Assembly (NCBI GenBank): GCA_944739405.2
Contig: OX123192.2
Span: forward strand, 52,070,486-52,134,485
Length of the DNA stretch: 64,000 bases
Direction: 5' to 3'
DNA from: Euclidia mi
Lineage: Eukaryota > Arthropoda > Insecta > Lepidoptera > Erebidae
The notes under the pieces were generated by a model. That model saw nothing but the letters and a program-made list of their open reading frames with translations. It did no database searches and had not been told where the DNA came from. Both the position numbers and the translations under genes were made by a program. Every line of letters starts with the position of its first letter. The stretch's first letter is position 1. Positions 1 through 10,137 of the stretch are shown here, piece after piece.

Positions 1-534
1 CTATGTATGTATATATGTATCTCTTCAAGGATAGGTTTATAGATTGTAGTTCTACAACTTCTATCTACACTTAAGAAGGATGTAAGAAAAAGAACAACAC
101 ATGAGAGAGCCTCGCGATATGACGTTGACCTAAGTGGAAAATGTATCGGGGTCGAAAAAGCTGGGAACAGCTAGTAATATTATTCTAGCAAGGCAGCTTC
201 TAAATCACAAAACAGTTGAAGAATTATGAATAGAAAAGTATAAAAAGGACATTCTTCCAAACCAAAAACATTGAAATTAGGTAATTTAAACTACTTGGTT
301 TTCAACGATAAATGTTTTACCGCATACAGAGCGATAAATTACAAAATTAAATGGAACATTCCAGTATTCAATAAAAACAAAATTACAATTATTTGTATCC
401 ACGAAGCAGATGTAGTTGTAGTTTATTTTCAAACAGTTAATTCGATCAATTGCCGTTATAATTAAAATTAAATTGCAGTTCTGTTACTGAGTTGTTTAAA
501 AATACTTTTTAAATTGTTTTAATGATACCTGCCC
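1..534. other. AT-rich sequence, no gene seen
   Basis: No coding region of recognisable family was found. The only long open frame (271-465) has low-complexity, AT-driven composition and no known motif. I see no repeat that matches other parts of the window. Confidence 0.6.
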
Positions 535-650
535 CGTATATAATGCCCACTGCTTGGCATGGGCTTTTTTCTGTAGAAACGGTCAGGTCATAGTACACCA
601 TGTTGGCTTAGTGCGGGGTGACAGATTCCATGTATAAGCAGAACATTATT
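535..650 (-). repeat. LINE 3'-end remnant (repeat family G)
   Basis: Read on the minus strand this is a decayed copy of the sequence found better preserved at 11027-11165, 34915-35110 and 50621-50835. It shares the 'cgcacttggccagcgtggtggac' type block followed by 'cagcagtgggacagt'. That sequence is typical of the 3' end of lepidopteran RTE-like LINEs. The match is degenerate. Confidence 0.45.
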
Positions 651-1404
651 TTAATTTTAGTCAGTGCGGTGTGTGCCAATGCGGTGGTCTTAAACCCAAG
701 TATCCTATTGTTGCCTATCTATATCGTTTTATTATAAGTTAATTGAGAAAATTAAAAACTATAAAGAGGTGTTTTGATGTTGGTTCGAACCCCTGACTGT
801 TTTGTGAACATGTAGCAGTTAGTATATTTGGGAGTACTGACTGCCTTGCACTAAAGTAATAGATCATTAAGACACGACGACGAAGACCGACGGCTTTAAG
901 TGCTCCTTGTCGATAAGATACTACTGTCTAGCATCTAGTACTTACAAGTTATGTACAGCAATTGTAGTAACAGCTAATCTTATTTAATTAAGTACTGTTG
1001 ATAGCGTTTAATGAGATATTTATAATTATTATTATAATACAATACACACAGGATGTTCTTGCAATCTCATATTTGAATTAGAATAGTGGGCCTACTTATT
1101 TATGGGTTTGACTTTATGGCACTGCCAGTGCGTCCCGTGTAGCAGGTTCGGTTCTCACAAAGAAAAAATGTTATGTAATCCACTATTTCTTATAAGTCAG
1201 ACTTTTCTATGTGCTTGTTTTTTGATTTTATGAAGTCGTGCATTACTGACGTATACACAAACCTGTCATCATAAGGCTTAGTTGCAAAACTAATCATAAT
1301 TAATTTGCAACTCAAAGGTGTGGTCATCTTTATTGAGAACGAAAGAGTATAATAATATACAATGTTGCTATAGTTTATTTATTATTCTTTTGAATACAGT
1401 TCTT
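651..1404. other. No gene seen
   Basis: AT-rich sequence without a recognisable coding region or a repeat shared with the rest of the window. Confidence 0.5.
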
Positions 1405-1475
1405 TACTTTGTTTAGTTTGGGACTAGATGGTGATGTGTGAATGTGGTAAAATATTATTATTATTATATTATTAA
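1405..1475 (+). repeat. SINE family C, 3' end only
   Basis: The block 'gtttgggactagatggtg' followed by 'tgtgaatgtggt' and an ATT-rich tail matches the 3' ends of the longer SINE C copies at 63652-63905 (plus) and 2702-2975 (minus). Only the tail is preserved here. Confidence 0.6.
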
Positions 1476-2701
1476 TATATAGTCCTTGTGTTACATGCAA
1501 TTGCTCTCCGTGTCAGAGTTAATCTATTTCTTTAAATCGGCAATTGAAACACACATAATTTTGTTATTATAGAAAACATATTTATTTACGGAGCAAGTCT
1601 GACTGCGGCAACCATTTTGAAATACGCATGTTTTTAGAACGTTCGGGTAGTTTGTCTTAATCCCATTTCCATAAAACATCGTACGGCAACTTCGAGAATA
1701 CATTTATGAACATTTGTATTCTTTCTGGTGGTAAAAGTGACGGTCTTACATTTGTTCCTAAACTCATGTAGACCACTCCGTTTTTGGAAGAGTCTAGGTA
1801 ATTTTTGAGATCCTGGAACATAAAGCTCTCAAATTTTCATTTAGATTTCTTTCTTTCATCACAGAAAAAAACATTACGTTATCTCTGGCAATTTTTTAAC
1901 CGATTTGCTGTGTATTCCCCATATATACACTACACTTGGTGGCACTAGTCTATTATGTTCCCAAATAGGATGAATATTTAAGAACATCATCTGTAAATTA
2001 TCTTTCAATTCGTCTATAGTCGGGCAATCTGGGCCAAATAATCGTTTACCCAGGGCATTTTCTTCTTCTTCGGCAGCATTTACTATATTTTCTAGTCTAT
2101 TATAATCCCACATTGCCTTTACCTTCTCCCATTTTGTCAAATTATAAAGTTTCTGACTTAAATTGTTTGGATACAGAAGTGGATGCCCAGATGCACCGGT
2201 CGTATCTACATTGTAGTTCATGAATCCAAATGATGCTATCTGTATCACTGGTACTTTAAACACGTCATGAGACAGCAATAAGGCAGGCCTTATACATGAC
2301 TCTAAAAAGATCAAATCGAACTTTTCTTCGTTTATCAATCTCTGTACTTCAGGTAACTTCAGTTGCATCTCAACAATTTCAATGATCATACCAAAGGCTG
2401 GCTTCATTTGAACTATGATATCTTCGTCTCCTGTCGATGTTACCTTGTAAAGTTCTTCCCATTTTCTATATGACATATCGTGAACATCAATTTCGGTTAA
2501 AGGACCATGGGCGGAATCGTCCCCACCCATCAACAGAAATGAAATGTAGCTCAATCGACACATCTTGGCAAGATGATATTTTTTTACTATGGCGACGTTG
2601 CCGAAATGCATGGGGTTGTCAGTAATTCACGTTTAAACAAATATTCTATTGACGTATTATTGACGATTAATTGTAAAATACCTACTCATTTATCTATTAT
2701 A

Positions 2702-2975
2702 GGAAGTTATGGTACATTCTACCACATTCACACAACACCAACTAGTCTCAAACTAAGCAGAAACTTGTGATATGGGTACTAGATAATGGATAAACATACA
2801 TATATACTTCTTTTTTTGTAAATACATACATATTATATATAGAAATACCCAGACCAATACAAACATCCATGTTCATGCACACAAATGTTTGACTTGAGCG
2901 GAAATCGAATCCGCGACCTTCGGCGTAGCAGTCGCTTACACTCCTGCGGCGCCTACCGGTCGTCAATATAGTTAA
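2702..2975 (-). mobile_element. tRNA-type SINE, family C
   Basis: On the minus strand it starts 'gacgaccggtaggcgccg' with a tRNA-like A box ('agtgtaagcgactgc' region) and a B box reading 'cggattcgatttccgc'. The body contains 'catttgtgtgcatgaacatg' and a tail 'gagactagttggtgttgtgt'. Matching copies lie at 60431-60650 and 63652-63905. The B box carries a substitution, so this copy is probably silent. Confidence 0.8.
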
Positions 2976-2993
2976 ATACTATACTAGAGGACG

Positions 2994-3189
2994 CCAGCAG
3001 CTACGCCTGCATTTTTTTAAATTTACCCGTTTTGGCTGATCCCGTGGGAATTTCGGGAAATCCCTTCTTAGTGCACCCCAACGGTCCCCAAGGAACATAC
3101 ATGCCAAATTTCAGCTTCCTGCGCCCAATAGTTTAGGCCGTAGCGTGTCTGTCAGTCAGTCAGTAACGCAATGATTTTATATATTAAGA
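2994..3189 (-). mobile_element. Non-autonomous Helitron (Lep1-like), full length
   Basis: On the minus strand it begins TCTTAATATATAAAATC and ends GCGTCCTCTAG, with a short GC-rich stem (GCGTAGCTGC region) before the CTAG terminus. The flanking bases are A and T, as expected for Helitron insertion between A and T. A second full-length copy of nearly the same sequence is at 24792-24999. It carries no Rep/helicase gene. Confidence 0.8.
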
Positions 3190-3329
3190 TTGACGACCGG
3201 TAAATTGACCAGTAATATTAACACTCTATTACTATTGTTATTTGCCTACTATGCGCATTGTAATAATGAATATTAGAAGACAATGAATTTCAATGATTTA
3301 TTCATTTATATTCGTTATGTTCTAATTTT

Positions 3330-3640
3330 TCTTTAGTCTGTACTGTCCCACTGCTAGGCAAAGGCCTCCCCCAGATCTTTCCACGCTCTCTTGTCGCCTG
3401 CAATCTCAAGCCAACTCTTGTGGTAAGCGTCTAGGTCATCTTGTCACCGTTTTCGGGGCCAAACCCGGCGACGACGACTATTTTCTGGCACCCACAGTGT
3501 CGAGATTTTCGCCCAACGATCCTCATGTATACGGCTGACATGGCCCGCCCAGTTCCATTTAAGGTAAGCAGCCTTTTTCCCACATCTTCAACTTTAGTTT
3601 TTGATTTTAGTATTATTCGTTCATAATCATTTAAATGTAA
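3330..3640 (-). pseudogene. RTE-type LINE ORF, C-terminal remnant
   Basis: The minus strand reads a C-terminal RTE signature: KWNWAGHVSR, then DRWAKISTLWVPE, QDDLDAYHKSWLEIAGD and RAWKDLGEAF, ending at the 'cagtgggacag' motif. The spacing matches the C-terminus of the element at 5559-5786. In-frame stops make it non-functional. Confidence 0.75.
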
Positions 3641-3809
3641 GTTATGATTAAAAATACATTATTTTTATTTTGTATCGTTACTAAATCATGTTTTGTACTG
3701 TAATATAACCATAATATTAAAGTAACTTGAAAGTGTAAAATGAAAATATAGGTTAATTAATAATAATCAATTGTTTTTTTTATGGATATATCTCGTGGAT
3801 TTAAGTAAA

Positions 3810-4055
3810 AACATACATACATAGACTCACGCCTGTTTCCCCGAAGGGGTAGGCAGAGGCATATTAAACGCCCACTTTTCGCCAGTGTTTTGATCCCACG
3901 TAATAGGTGGCGAGCCTATTGCCACTTATTGGGACATTTTGTTTGCCAGAGCCAATCCGTTGATCGGCAGGTGCACTACTTGCAGGTGAGGTTGGCTTGG
4001 GACCCTAAGTTCTTGGTGGGAACCCTATGCATATACCCTATGTATATTAAATAAA
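3810..4055 (-). mobile_element. SINE-like repeat, family B
   Basis: About 245 bp, about 90% identical by eye to a second copy at 44355-44588. Its minus-strand 3' half ('ggcaataggctcgcc', 'ggcgaaaagtgggcg', 'cctctgcctaccccttcgg') is shared with SINE families A and E, while its 5' half ('ggttcccaccaagaactta') is unique. No clear tRNA promoter boxes are seen. Confidence 0.7.
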
Positions 4056-4299
4056 AAGAAGGATTTTAATCAAATACTGGATACTTAAGGTACAGATTGG
4101 CATCAGTTCCATGTGTGTTGGTATATGGGGACGGAGCCCATACATTATTGCCCATAGTCCTTTGGCGGCATTTTCCCTTTCTCGAAGACGGCATCTGCTG
4201 TGATGACGACAACTTCATGACCTCTTTTGGCTAACTCTTGAAAGTGTGTTAAGTGGCTGTCGCTGGCCACCAGTGGCTGTGGTCGTTGGACCGTTTGCG

Positions 4300-5555
4300 C
4301 CTAGCCTAATGATAAGTTACCCTTACAATCAACCTCGCTACTTTACAGTCAAGACGATCGCAATTAACCCTTGAAGTGTGATCAAACTAAAGGCAAAGTG
4401 CCTCAAGTGCAAAGGGTCACGTTGCTGCAAATTTTCATTGGCATAGGTTACCGGAAAAAAAATAATTATGACACCTTAATATAATTATATTACATAAATT
4501 GCATATCATTGTGTTGGTTATAAAATCAGCTATGATAATAATAACATAAATTACTACTAAATACTCACCTTTCCGGCAAAACAAGCTTACAAACTTAGAA
4601 GTTTGTTATTTTTCACTGGTTCGCACAAACATTTCATCACATATAATATTAATGAATTTCATTACTTGTTTGGTTCATAAACACAAAAACATTATCACAT
4701 ATACCTTTAGGTTTTCACACAATACATTATTTATTTGTAACAAATGAATCTAACGCCACTAAAAAAATTATAATCCGAACGCGTAACAAAAAGTTCGCCG
4801 TGCCGGGCCGCCATGTTACTGTAGCGAACACTGTGGCTGTGAATTATTTACCATTTGAAACACGATAACAGTGAAAACGTACAAAAATACTAGTATTTAA
4901 TTGCTAAAATATGTTTTCAGATAAATAATCTGGGTACTTTTATGTCTTTCATAACTATTAAAAGAGTATTTATCATATAACTTTTACGAAAATAGCAAGT
5001 TTCAAGAGTAGAAATAGCCGTTCTTAAAAGTTTTTCCCTTTTATCACTGTATTTCTTGTCTCTGTCACGAATAATGTCACTTCACAATTAATATTTATTT
5101 ATTTCTGAGTAAATCTATATAAGTATCTTTATAAAATATTCACCGGTTTCTTCCACAAGACAACTTTTATTATAAAGATCGCGGAACAAAACACAACAAT
5201 GGCGGACGCTTTCGCAACTGAGACACAGATAATTATATTTCAATATTTTTTGGCACGTTTCGTTTCCCTCACCCATTTAAAACGATTTAATTGCATAGAA
5301 TATGAACTATTCTAATAGTTACTACTTTCGTTTCTTGGTTTAAGTAAAACAAAACGTAAAAAATCCGCGACCAATAGGACGACTTTTATAGAGCACGACC
5401 ATGCGTGCTGTAAACACATGGGACCACTTGAATTAGAGCACGACCGTGCGTGCTGTAATCACGTGGGGGGTTAACTATTGTTTATAGGTCACTGTCAACA
5501 ATTTACTCGAATAAAATCGTATTGTTGCATTACGATTTGAAAATTTTGTTTCATC
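4300..5555. other. No gene seen; short tandem pair
   Basis: Mostly AT-rich. A small frame from about 5200 starts in a good context (caacaATGGCGG) but runs only 38 codons and matches nothing I know. A 45-bp motif 'agagcacgaccatgcgtgctgtaa' occurs twice in tandem near 5391 and 5436. Confidence 0.5.
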
Positions 5556-5764
5556 ATATCAGCCAAACGACGTCCACTGCTGGACATAGGCCTCCCCCAA
5601 GGTTCTCCACACAGACCGGTCTTGAGCCGCCCGCATCCAACCGCCTCCCGCGATCTTGACTAGATCGTCAGTCCACCTTGCGGGGGGCCTACCTCTGCTG
5701 CGTCCTCCGGTACGTGGCCGCCACTCCAGAACCTTTCTGCCCCAACGGCCATCGGTTCTTCGAG

Positions 5765-6625
5765 CTATGTGCCTGCCCACTGCCACTTTAGCTTGGCTAT
5801 CCGGAGAGCTATGTCGGCGACTTTGGTTCTACTGCGGATCTCCTCATTTCTGATTCGATCTCGCAGGGAAACTCCAAGCATAGCTCTCTCCATCGCCCTC
5901 TGGGTGACCTTGAGCCTTCTGATAAGGCCCATAGTGAGCGACCACGTCTCTGATCCGTAAGTCATCACTGGCAACACACACTGGTCAAAGACTTTCGTCT
6001 TGAGACACTGCGGGTTATCGGACGAGAAGATATGTTGTAGCTTCCCAAACGCTGCCCAACCGAGTTGGATTCGACGATTGACCTCCTTGTCGAAGTTAAA
6101 CCTACCTAATTGGACTACTTGTCCCAGGTAGATATACTTGTCGACAACTTTGAGCGTAGAGTTCCCAACCTGAATAGGAACAACATGGACGTTCGACATG
6201 ATTTTCGTCTTGTCCATGTTCATCTTAAGACCAACTTGTTGGGAGACTCTACAGAGGCCATCAAGCATTGTGCCTAGGTCTTCCATGGTCTCAGCCATGA
6301 CTACGATATCATCTGCGAATCGAAGGTGAGTGATGTACTCGCCGTTGATGTTGATGCCGAGTCCATTCCAGTTCAAAAGCTTGAAAACATCCTCCAGCGC
6401 AGTGGTAAACAGTTTCGGGGATATGACATCCCCCTGTCTCATCCCTCGCTGGAGTTGAATAGGTTTCGAACTCTGGTCCTGGAGGCGGACTGACATAGTG
6501 GCGTTTTCATACAAACACTTCAGCACTTTGATATATCGGTAGTCAATCCGGTACCGTTGGAGAGACTGTCGCACCACCCAGGTTGCGATCGAATCGAAGG
6601 CTTTCTCATATTCCACAAACGCCAA
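5765..6625 (-). pseudogene. RTE LINE reverse transcriptase core
   Basis: The frame covers RT motifs A to E: LAFVEYEKAFDS (motif A), QRGMRQGDVISPKLF (motif B) and LRFADDIVVMAE (motif C, FADD intact). Motif A has Glu where RTE elements normally have the catalytic Asp (FVDYEKAFDS), which would inactivate the enzyme. The frame ends AKLKWQWAGT, and the remaining C-terminus continues in another frame at 5559-5786 (RRTDGRWGRKVLEWRP through RTLGEAYVQQW). Confidence 0.9.
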
Positions 6626-6843
6626 GCATAGGGGCTGGTTATACTCCTCGGAATTCTGTATAACCTGCCGCAGCGTATGTATGTGGTCTATGGTACTATA
6701 GCCTTTACGGAAACCGGCTTGTTCGGGAGGCTGGAAGTCGTCTAGCTTCCTCGCGAGACGATTCGTGACGACCCTCGAAAACAGCTTGTAGACGTGGCTC
6801 AGAAGTGTGATGAATCTGTAGTTCCTATAAGAGGGTTTTGGTG

Positions 6844-6902
6844 TGGTGGTGCTTTTCTTTAAGAAAGGGTTTTGTCCCCTTTCTTAAAGAAAAGCACCAC
6901 CA
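6844..6902. repeat. Perfect 26-bp fold-back palindrome in RTE ORF
   Basis: Arms 6844-6869 and 6877-6902 are perfect reverse complements around a 7-nt loop. The right arm is normal RTE coding sequence (VVLFFKKG on the minus strand). The left arm is an extra inverted copy that interrupts the RT frame. Confidence 0.95.
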
Positions 6903-7209
6903 TACCTCTATGCCACGCCTGTGGCGTTTTACCCTCGAGAATGACGGAGTTAAATAGCTTCCGAAGGGCTTCTCTAGCGGGTGCACCGGCAGCCTTCAGA
7001 AGCTCACTTGTAATTCCGTCATCGCCCGGCGCCTTGTTGTTTTTTAGCTGTTTAAGAGCCACACTAATCTCGTGCACGCTGACGTTCGGGATATCTTTGG
7101 TATAGTGTCGGGGCAATCCAGCTCTAGGGTCTGACGCTGGAGTACTTGCGTCCATAGAACCTTTTGATCTCCTCCAAGAGCTCAGGCTTGGACGATACGA
7201 TTCTGCCAT
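6859..7209 (-). pseudogene. RTE LINE linker and N-terminal RT fragment
   Basis: Contains the standard RTE sequence NNKAPGDDGITSELLK (RT finger region) and ends GMVVLFFKKGDKT, where the normal reading frame is lost in a 26-bp palindrome. A related upstream frame at 7124-7537 carries the helical linker between endonuclease and RT. Confidence 0.85.
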
Positions 7210-7520
7210 CCTCCGTCTTCAGCTTTGTCAGCTGACTCTGCCCCACAGACAGATCTCTCTGGAATACTTTGGATCCCTTATTCTGCTCGATCGACTCACG
7301 AATACATTTTGTGTTGTATTGGCGGAGATCGCGAGTCAGAGACTTAGAGATCCGTCTGTTGAGGTGCCGATATTTCGGCATGTCGTCGGAGGATAGCAGA
7401 ACCATCTTGCGCCTTTCCTCTAACAGCTTGAGGGTCGGACCCGAGATCTTGCTGGTTCTCTTGCTTTTCTGCGGCTTAAGGAATTTAGGCCCTGTTATAT
7501 GGACAGCATCCACGAACCCG

Positions 7521-8372
7521 TTACTGTACTCGTCCACATATACGCATTCGCCCAGGCCTTCGAAACGGTTCTTGAATTCGATATGAAAGCTCTTGGGGTT
7601 TTGGATATGAACCGGTGCCGGTCGATTCGAGTCTTGTACAGATATTCATTGTGCCTCTTACCATTTGGTGATCGCTCCCCACTTTAAGCGAATTGATCAC
7701 GGAGACATCATTGAATATCTTCCTCTTGGTTGACATGTTAAAGTCAATCTCATTTTTGGTGGCACCATCTGGACTTACCCAAGTCCACTTGCGGCATTCT
7801 CGCTTCTTGAAGAAGGAATTCATCATATAGAGTCCTTCCTTCTCCATAAAGCTAGCCAGCAAATGACCCCGGGAATTCCGATGCCCATATCCAAATTGCC
7901 CCACTCTCAGCTCATCACCGTCGCGTTTGCCCAGTTTCGCGTTAAAATCTCCCATGACCACGGTGTAATGAGTTTTGAAGCCATGTATAGCCCGAGATAT
8001 GTCCTCGTACATGGCTTCCACCTCCTCATCGGGGTGCGTCGAAGTCGGAGCGTATACCTGTATGACCTTCAGCGAATACCGCTTGGATATTCTGAGTATA
8101 AGGTACGCTACCCTGCTCGACACACTCCCGATATTTACCACTTTGGTCACGAGAGATTTGTGGACGATGAACCCGACACCACCTTGGGACTGTTGGTCCC
8201 CCTCCCGGTAGAAGTGCAAGTTACCGGAATTGAGAACTATCGAGTACTCTTCCTGTCTTCGGACTTCAGATAGGCCTATGATATCCCATCGCAACTTGCT
8301 CAATTCTTCTTCCAGCTCGACAATCTTCTCGTCAGTCCGCAGTGTGCGCGTGTTCAGTGTTGCCAGGGTCAT
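7521..8372 (-). pseudogene. RTE LINE endonuclease domain (AP-endonuclease-like)
   Basis: The 283-residue frame starts MTLATLNTRTLRTDEK and shows the EEP-fold signatures LSEVRRQ (catalytic Glu), VVMGDFNAKLG, NEIDF and GSDHQMVRG (catalytic His). This domain nicks genomic DNA to prime reverse transcription. It continues into the linker region encoded at 7124-7537 in another frame, so the ORF is shifted. Confidence 0.88.
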
Positions 8373-8373
8373 G

Positions 8374-8480
8374 TGTTTGCGAAATAGATTGATGCCTGCA
8401 TGTCTATGGATTCTTCGAAATGCTCCATCCAGATGTTGGCCATTACTGGTGCGATAAGGCTACCCATAGCCACTTCATCG
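8374..8480 (-). pseudogene. Inverted Penelope RT fragment (motif B region)
   Basis: The minus strand reads EVAMGSLIAPVMANIWMEH followed by FEESIDMQ, the Penelope RT block that normally lies just N-terminal to the YVDD motif. The YVDD part begins at about 8488 on the plus strand, so the two neighbouring protein segments are head-to-head. This is the geometry produced by twin priming during target-primed reverse transcription. Confidence 0.85.
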
Positions 8481-8487
8481 ATCAAAT

Positions 8488-9186
8488 GTGAAGCTGTGGA
8501 AGAGTTATGTCGACGATATCTTCTGCATCATGAAGGGGAACCAGCAAGACGTGGAACAATTCGCAGACAAATTAAACTCCATACATCCAAACATCCGATT
8601 CACATACGAAATGGAGGTAGACGGATCGTTACCCTTCCTTGACGTTAAAGTGACAGTGAGACATAATGGTACCCTTGGACACACTGTATATAGGAAACCG
8701 ACACACACCGACAGATATCTTAACGCGAACTCGCACGACCATCCGCGGCATTTGGATTCCGTTGTGTCCTCGCTAGTGAACAGAGCGTATGACCTGTGTG
8801 ACCCTGAACAGTTAAATAGTGAGCTGTCACATGTTCGGGAGGTACTGAGGCGCAATGGATACAGGAAGAAGATACTCCGTCTGAAGAGGAAAGATCGTAG
8901 ACCTGAAGTAAGCAGAGTGCCGGCGTACATGCCATGTCTAAAGGGAGTGACGGACAAGGTTGGAACAGAACTCAAGAAATACTCCATCAAGACTGTATAC
9001 AGTCCGCTCTCTAAGATTGCACACAATCTGCGTACCCCAAAGGATGTCATTCCTCTCCAAACACCTGGCGTCTACAAAGTCGATTGCAGCTGTGGTAGTT
9101 CATATATCGGGCAGACTAAGCGTACAATCGCTGAAAGAGTAAAGGAACATATCGCAGCTGTAAAAAACCGACAGATTAATAAGTAA
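8488..9186 (+). pseudogene. Penelope-like RT C-terminus plus GIY-YIG endonuclease
   Basis: The frame opens KLWKSYVDDIFCIMKG, where YVDD is RT motif C, and continues through LPFLDVKV and the thumb region (TVYRKPTHTDRYL). Residues about 190-225 form a GIY-YIG nuclease: PGVYKVDCSCGSSYIGQTKR and ERVKEH. GIY-YIG next to RT is diagnostic of endonuclease-bearing Penelope-like elements. The frame shifts at about 9183-9190 and resumes at 9190-9400. Everything N-terminal to the YVDD block is missing or inverted, so the copy is dead. Confidence 0.92.
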
Positions 9187-9189
9187 GTC

Positions 9190-9523
9190 GGCGATAGCTG
9201 AGCATTTGTTGGAGTCTGGACCAAACCACTGGATAGAACTGCATCAACCACAAGTCTTATCCACCGTTCGTCACTATTACTCCAGGATAGTACGTGAAGC
9301 GGTAGAAATCAAGAAACATAACAATTTCAACAGGGAGGATGGATATAGATTACCGGCTACTTGGAATCCAGTCATCAGCAAGTGTAGACACCGCCGCAGT
9401 GATAAATCTCAACAGTGTGTAGACGTCATTAGTGTAGTGTGTCGGAGTGCCGATATTGCGAACTTAAATAAAGACCAAGTGAGGGTAGGTGCCGAAACCC
9501 GCACTTCCACAAGACGGCGCTGA
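9190..9523 (+). pseudogene. Penelope-like ORF, C-terminal piece after frameshift
   Basis: After a one-base shift the protein continues SAIAEHLLESGPNHWIEL, then the conserved C-terminal REAVEIKKHNNFNREDGYR and LPATWNPVIS. The ILE/EAIEIxKH...NRDxGxxLxxxW pattern is typical of the end of Penelope ORFs. The last approximately 40 residues of the frame are probably UTR read-through. Confidence 0.85.
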
Positions 9524-9775
9524 GCTCTCATCAGTCTCTCCGCGACCACGCTCGGTGCAAGACGAGCGAAACGTCGGAACCAAATAGGTATTTATACCTT
9601 ATATAAGTTAGTTGTACGCGATTAAGACCCGCTAATTTATTTTATATAATGTGTTTTTTGTTTTATTTTTCTGTTTTATTCGAAAAAATTGAGACTGTGA
9701 TCAAAAGATTGATGTTTTACAATTACTAAGCTTGGTTAAAAATTGTTTTTTATTATTATTTATTTTAGAACTAAG

Positions 9776-10137
9776 AAACAGCGATGGCCTAGTGGAGATA
9801 CCAACATACTGCCATGCACAGGGTATCGGATTCGAATCCATGGCGTGCACCAATGACTTTTGGAGTTATGTGCGTTGTTGAATTGAAAATTATATTATCG
9901 CATGCCTCGTGCTTCAGAGAGCACGTTAAACCATCGGTCTCGGCTGTCATGAAGATCTTTAACAGTCGATATAGGGAGTCAGTACCAATGAGTAAACTGA
10001 CACTAGTCTAAACCATAGAATATAGCTATCCCTTTGAGTTGCGGGGGTGAGACAGGTAGTCGCTCTGTGGAAAAGCTAATATTCAGCCATATCCGGTTAG
10101 ACTAAAATGCAGACCCCAGAACTGAGATAACGCTAAG
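9776..10137 (+). mobile_element. tRNA-type SINE, family D
   Basis: A tRNA-like head has an A box (gatggcctagtgg) and B box (ggattcgaatcc). The body includes 'gtcgctctgtggaaaagct' and 'atatccggttagactaa', ending 'gagataacgctaag'. A second copy lies at 21446-21820. A MITE interrupts the 3' end at 10138; the expected tail resumes at 10709 ('agagtatgat'). Confidence 0.8.

Larger units (their letters stand above)
2506..4158. mobile_element. TIR-bounded composite insertion splitting UGT pseudogene 1
   Basis: The two edges carry inverted copies of AAAGGACYATGGGC followed a little further in by CCGTCCCC/TCGTCCCC. Removing the block joins the UGT codons for KGKMPP directly to (N)LTEIDVHD, matching the uninterrupted paralogue at 33.7 kb. 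Inside are SINE C, a Helitron, an RTE remnant and SINE B, all probably later passengers. No transposase is recognisable and the superfamily is unknown. Confidence 0.6.
1590..4250 (-). pseudogene. UDP-glycosyltransferase pseudogene 1 (UGT33-like)
   Basis: UGTs move a sugar from a UDP-sugar to small lipophilic acceptors in the ER lumen. Three pieces are visible on the minus strand. (1) About 4250-4159 encodes the N-terminal block ELAKRGHEVVVIT followed by EKGKMPP. (2) 2505-1883 encodes the rest of the first large exon, from LTEIDVHDMSY through FLESCIRPALLLSH and KVPVIQI to MMFLNIHP. (3) 1812-1590 is a second exon of 223 bp, exactly the length of exon 2 in the 33.5-kb gene, with a good 'ttccag' acceptor and a 'gtaaat' donor. 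Lesions: pieces 1 and 2 are split by a 1.65-kb insertion; the exon-1 donor reads AT where the paralogue has GT; exon 2 has an in-frame TAA after KWD, where a paralogue has GAA. No third or fourth exon is seen downstream. The family is clear; the exact UGT subfamily is inferred. Confidence 0.9.
5556..8372 (-). mobile_element. RTE-clade LINE, near full coding length but broken
   Basis: Minus-strand endonuclease, reverse transcriptase and C-terminal RTE domain lie in order, followed by a 3' end reading 'ggacgtcgtttggctgatatgatga'. RTE elements insert by target-primed reverse transcription using a single long ORF. Here the ORF is broken by a frameshift between EN and RT (about 7130-7200), a 26-bp fold-back palindrome near 6870 and a frameshift near 5775. 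Its 5' edge abuts a Penelope-like element at about 8373. Confidence 0.9.
8374..9650 (+). mobile_element. Penelope-like element, 5'-truncated with inverted 5' segment
   Basis: Plus-strand RT tail, GIY-YIG endonuclease and a 3' UTR ending near 'tatttataccttatataag' and 'cgcgattaagacccgc'. The 3' UTR block (gcgaccacgctcggtgcaa, gcgaaacgtcgg, aaataggtattt) recurs at 15560-15752. The 5' end (8374-8480) is RT sequence in the opposite orientation. Confidence 0.88.

Noticed and set aside
5200..5313. Possible first exon (good ATG context, 38 codons)
   Set aside because: No donor site with a recognisable continuation and no family match; left unannotated.
9526..9600. Possible hammerhead ribozyme in the Penelope 3' UTR
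   Set aside because: GAAAC is present on the plus strand, but the only CTGATGAG lies on the opposite strand, so the two core boxes cannot form one ribozyme.
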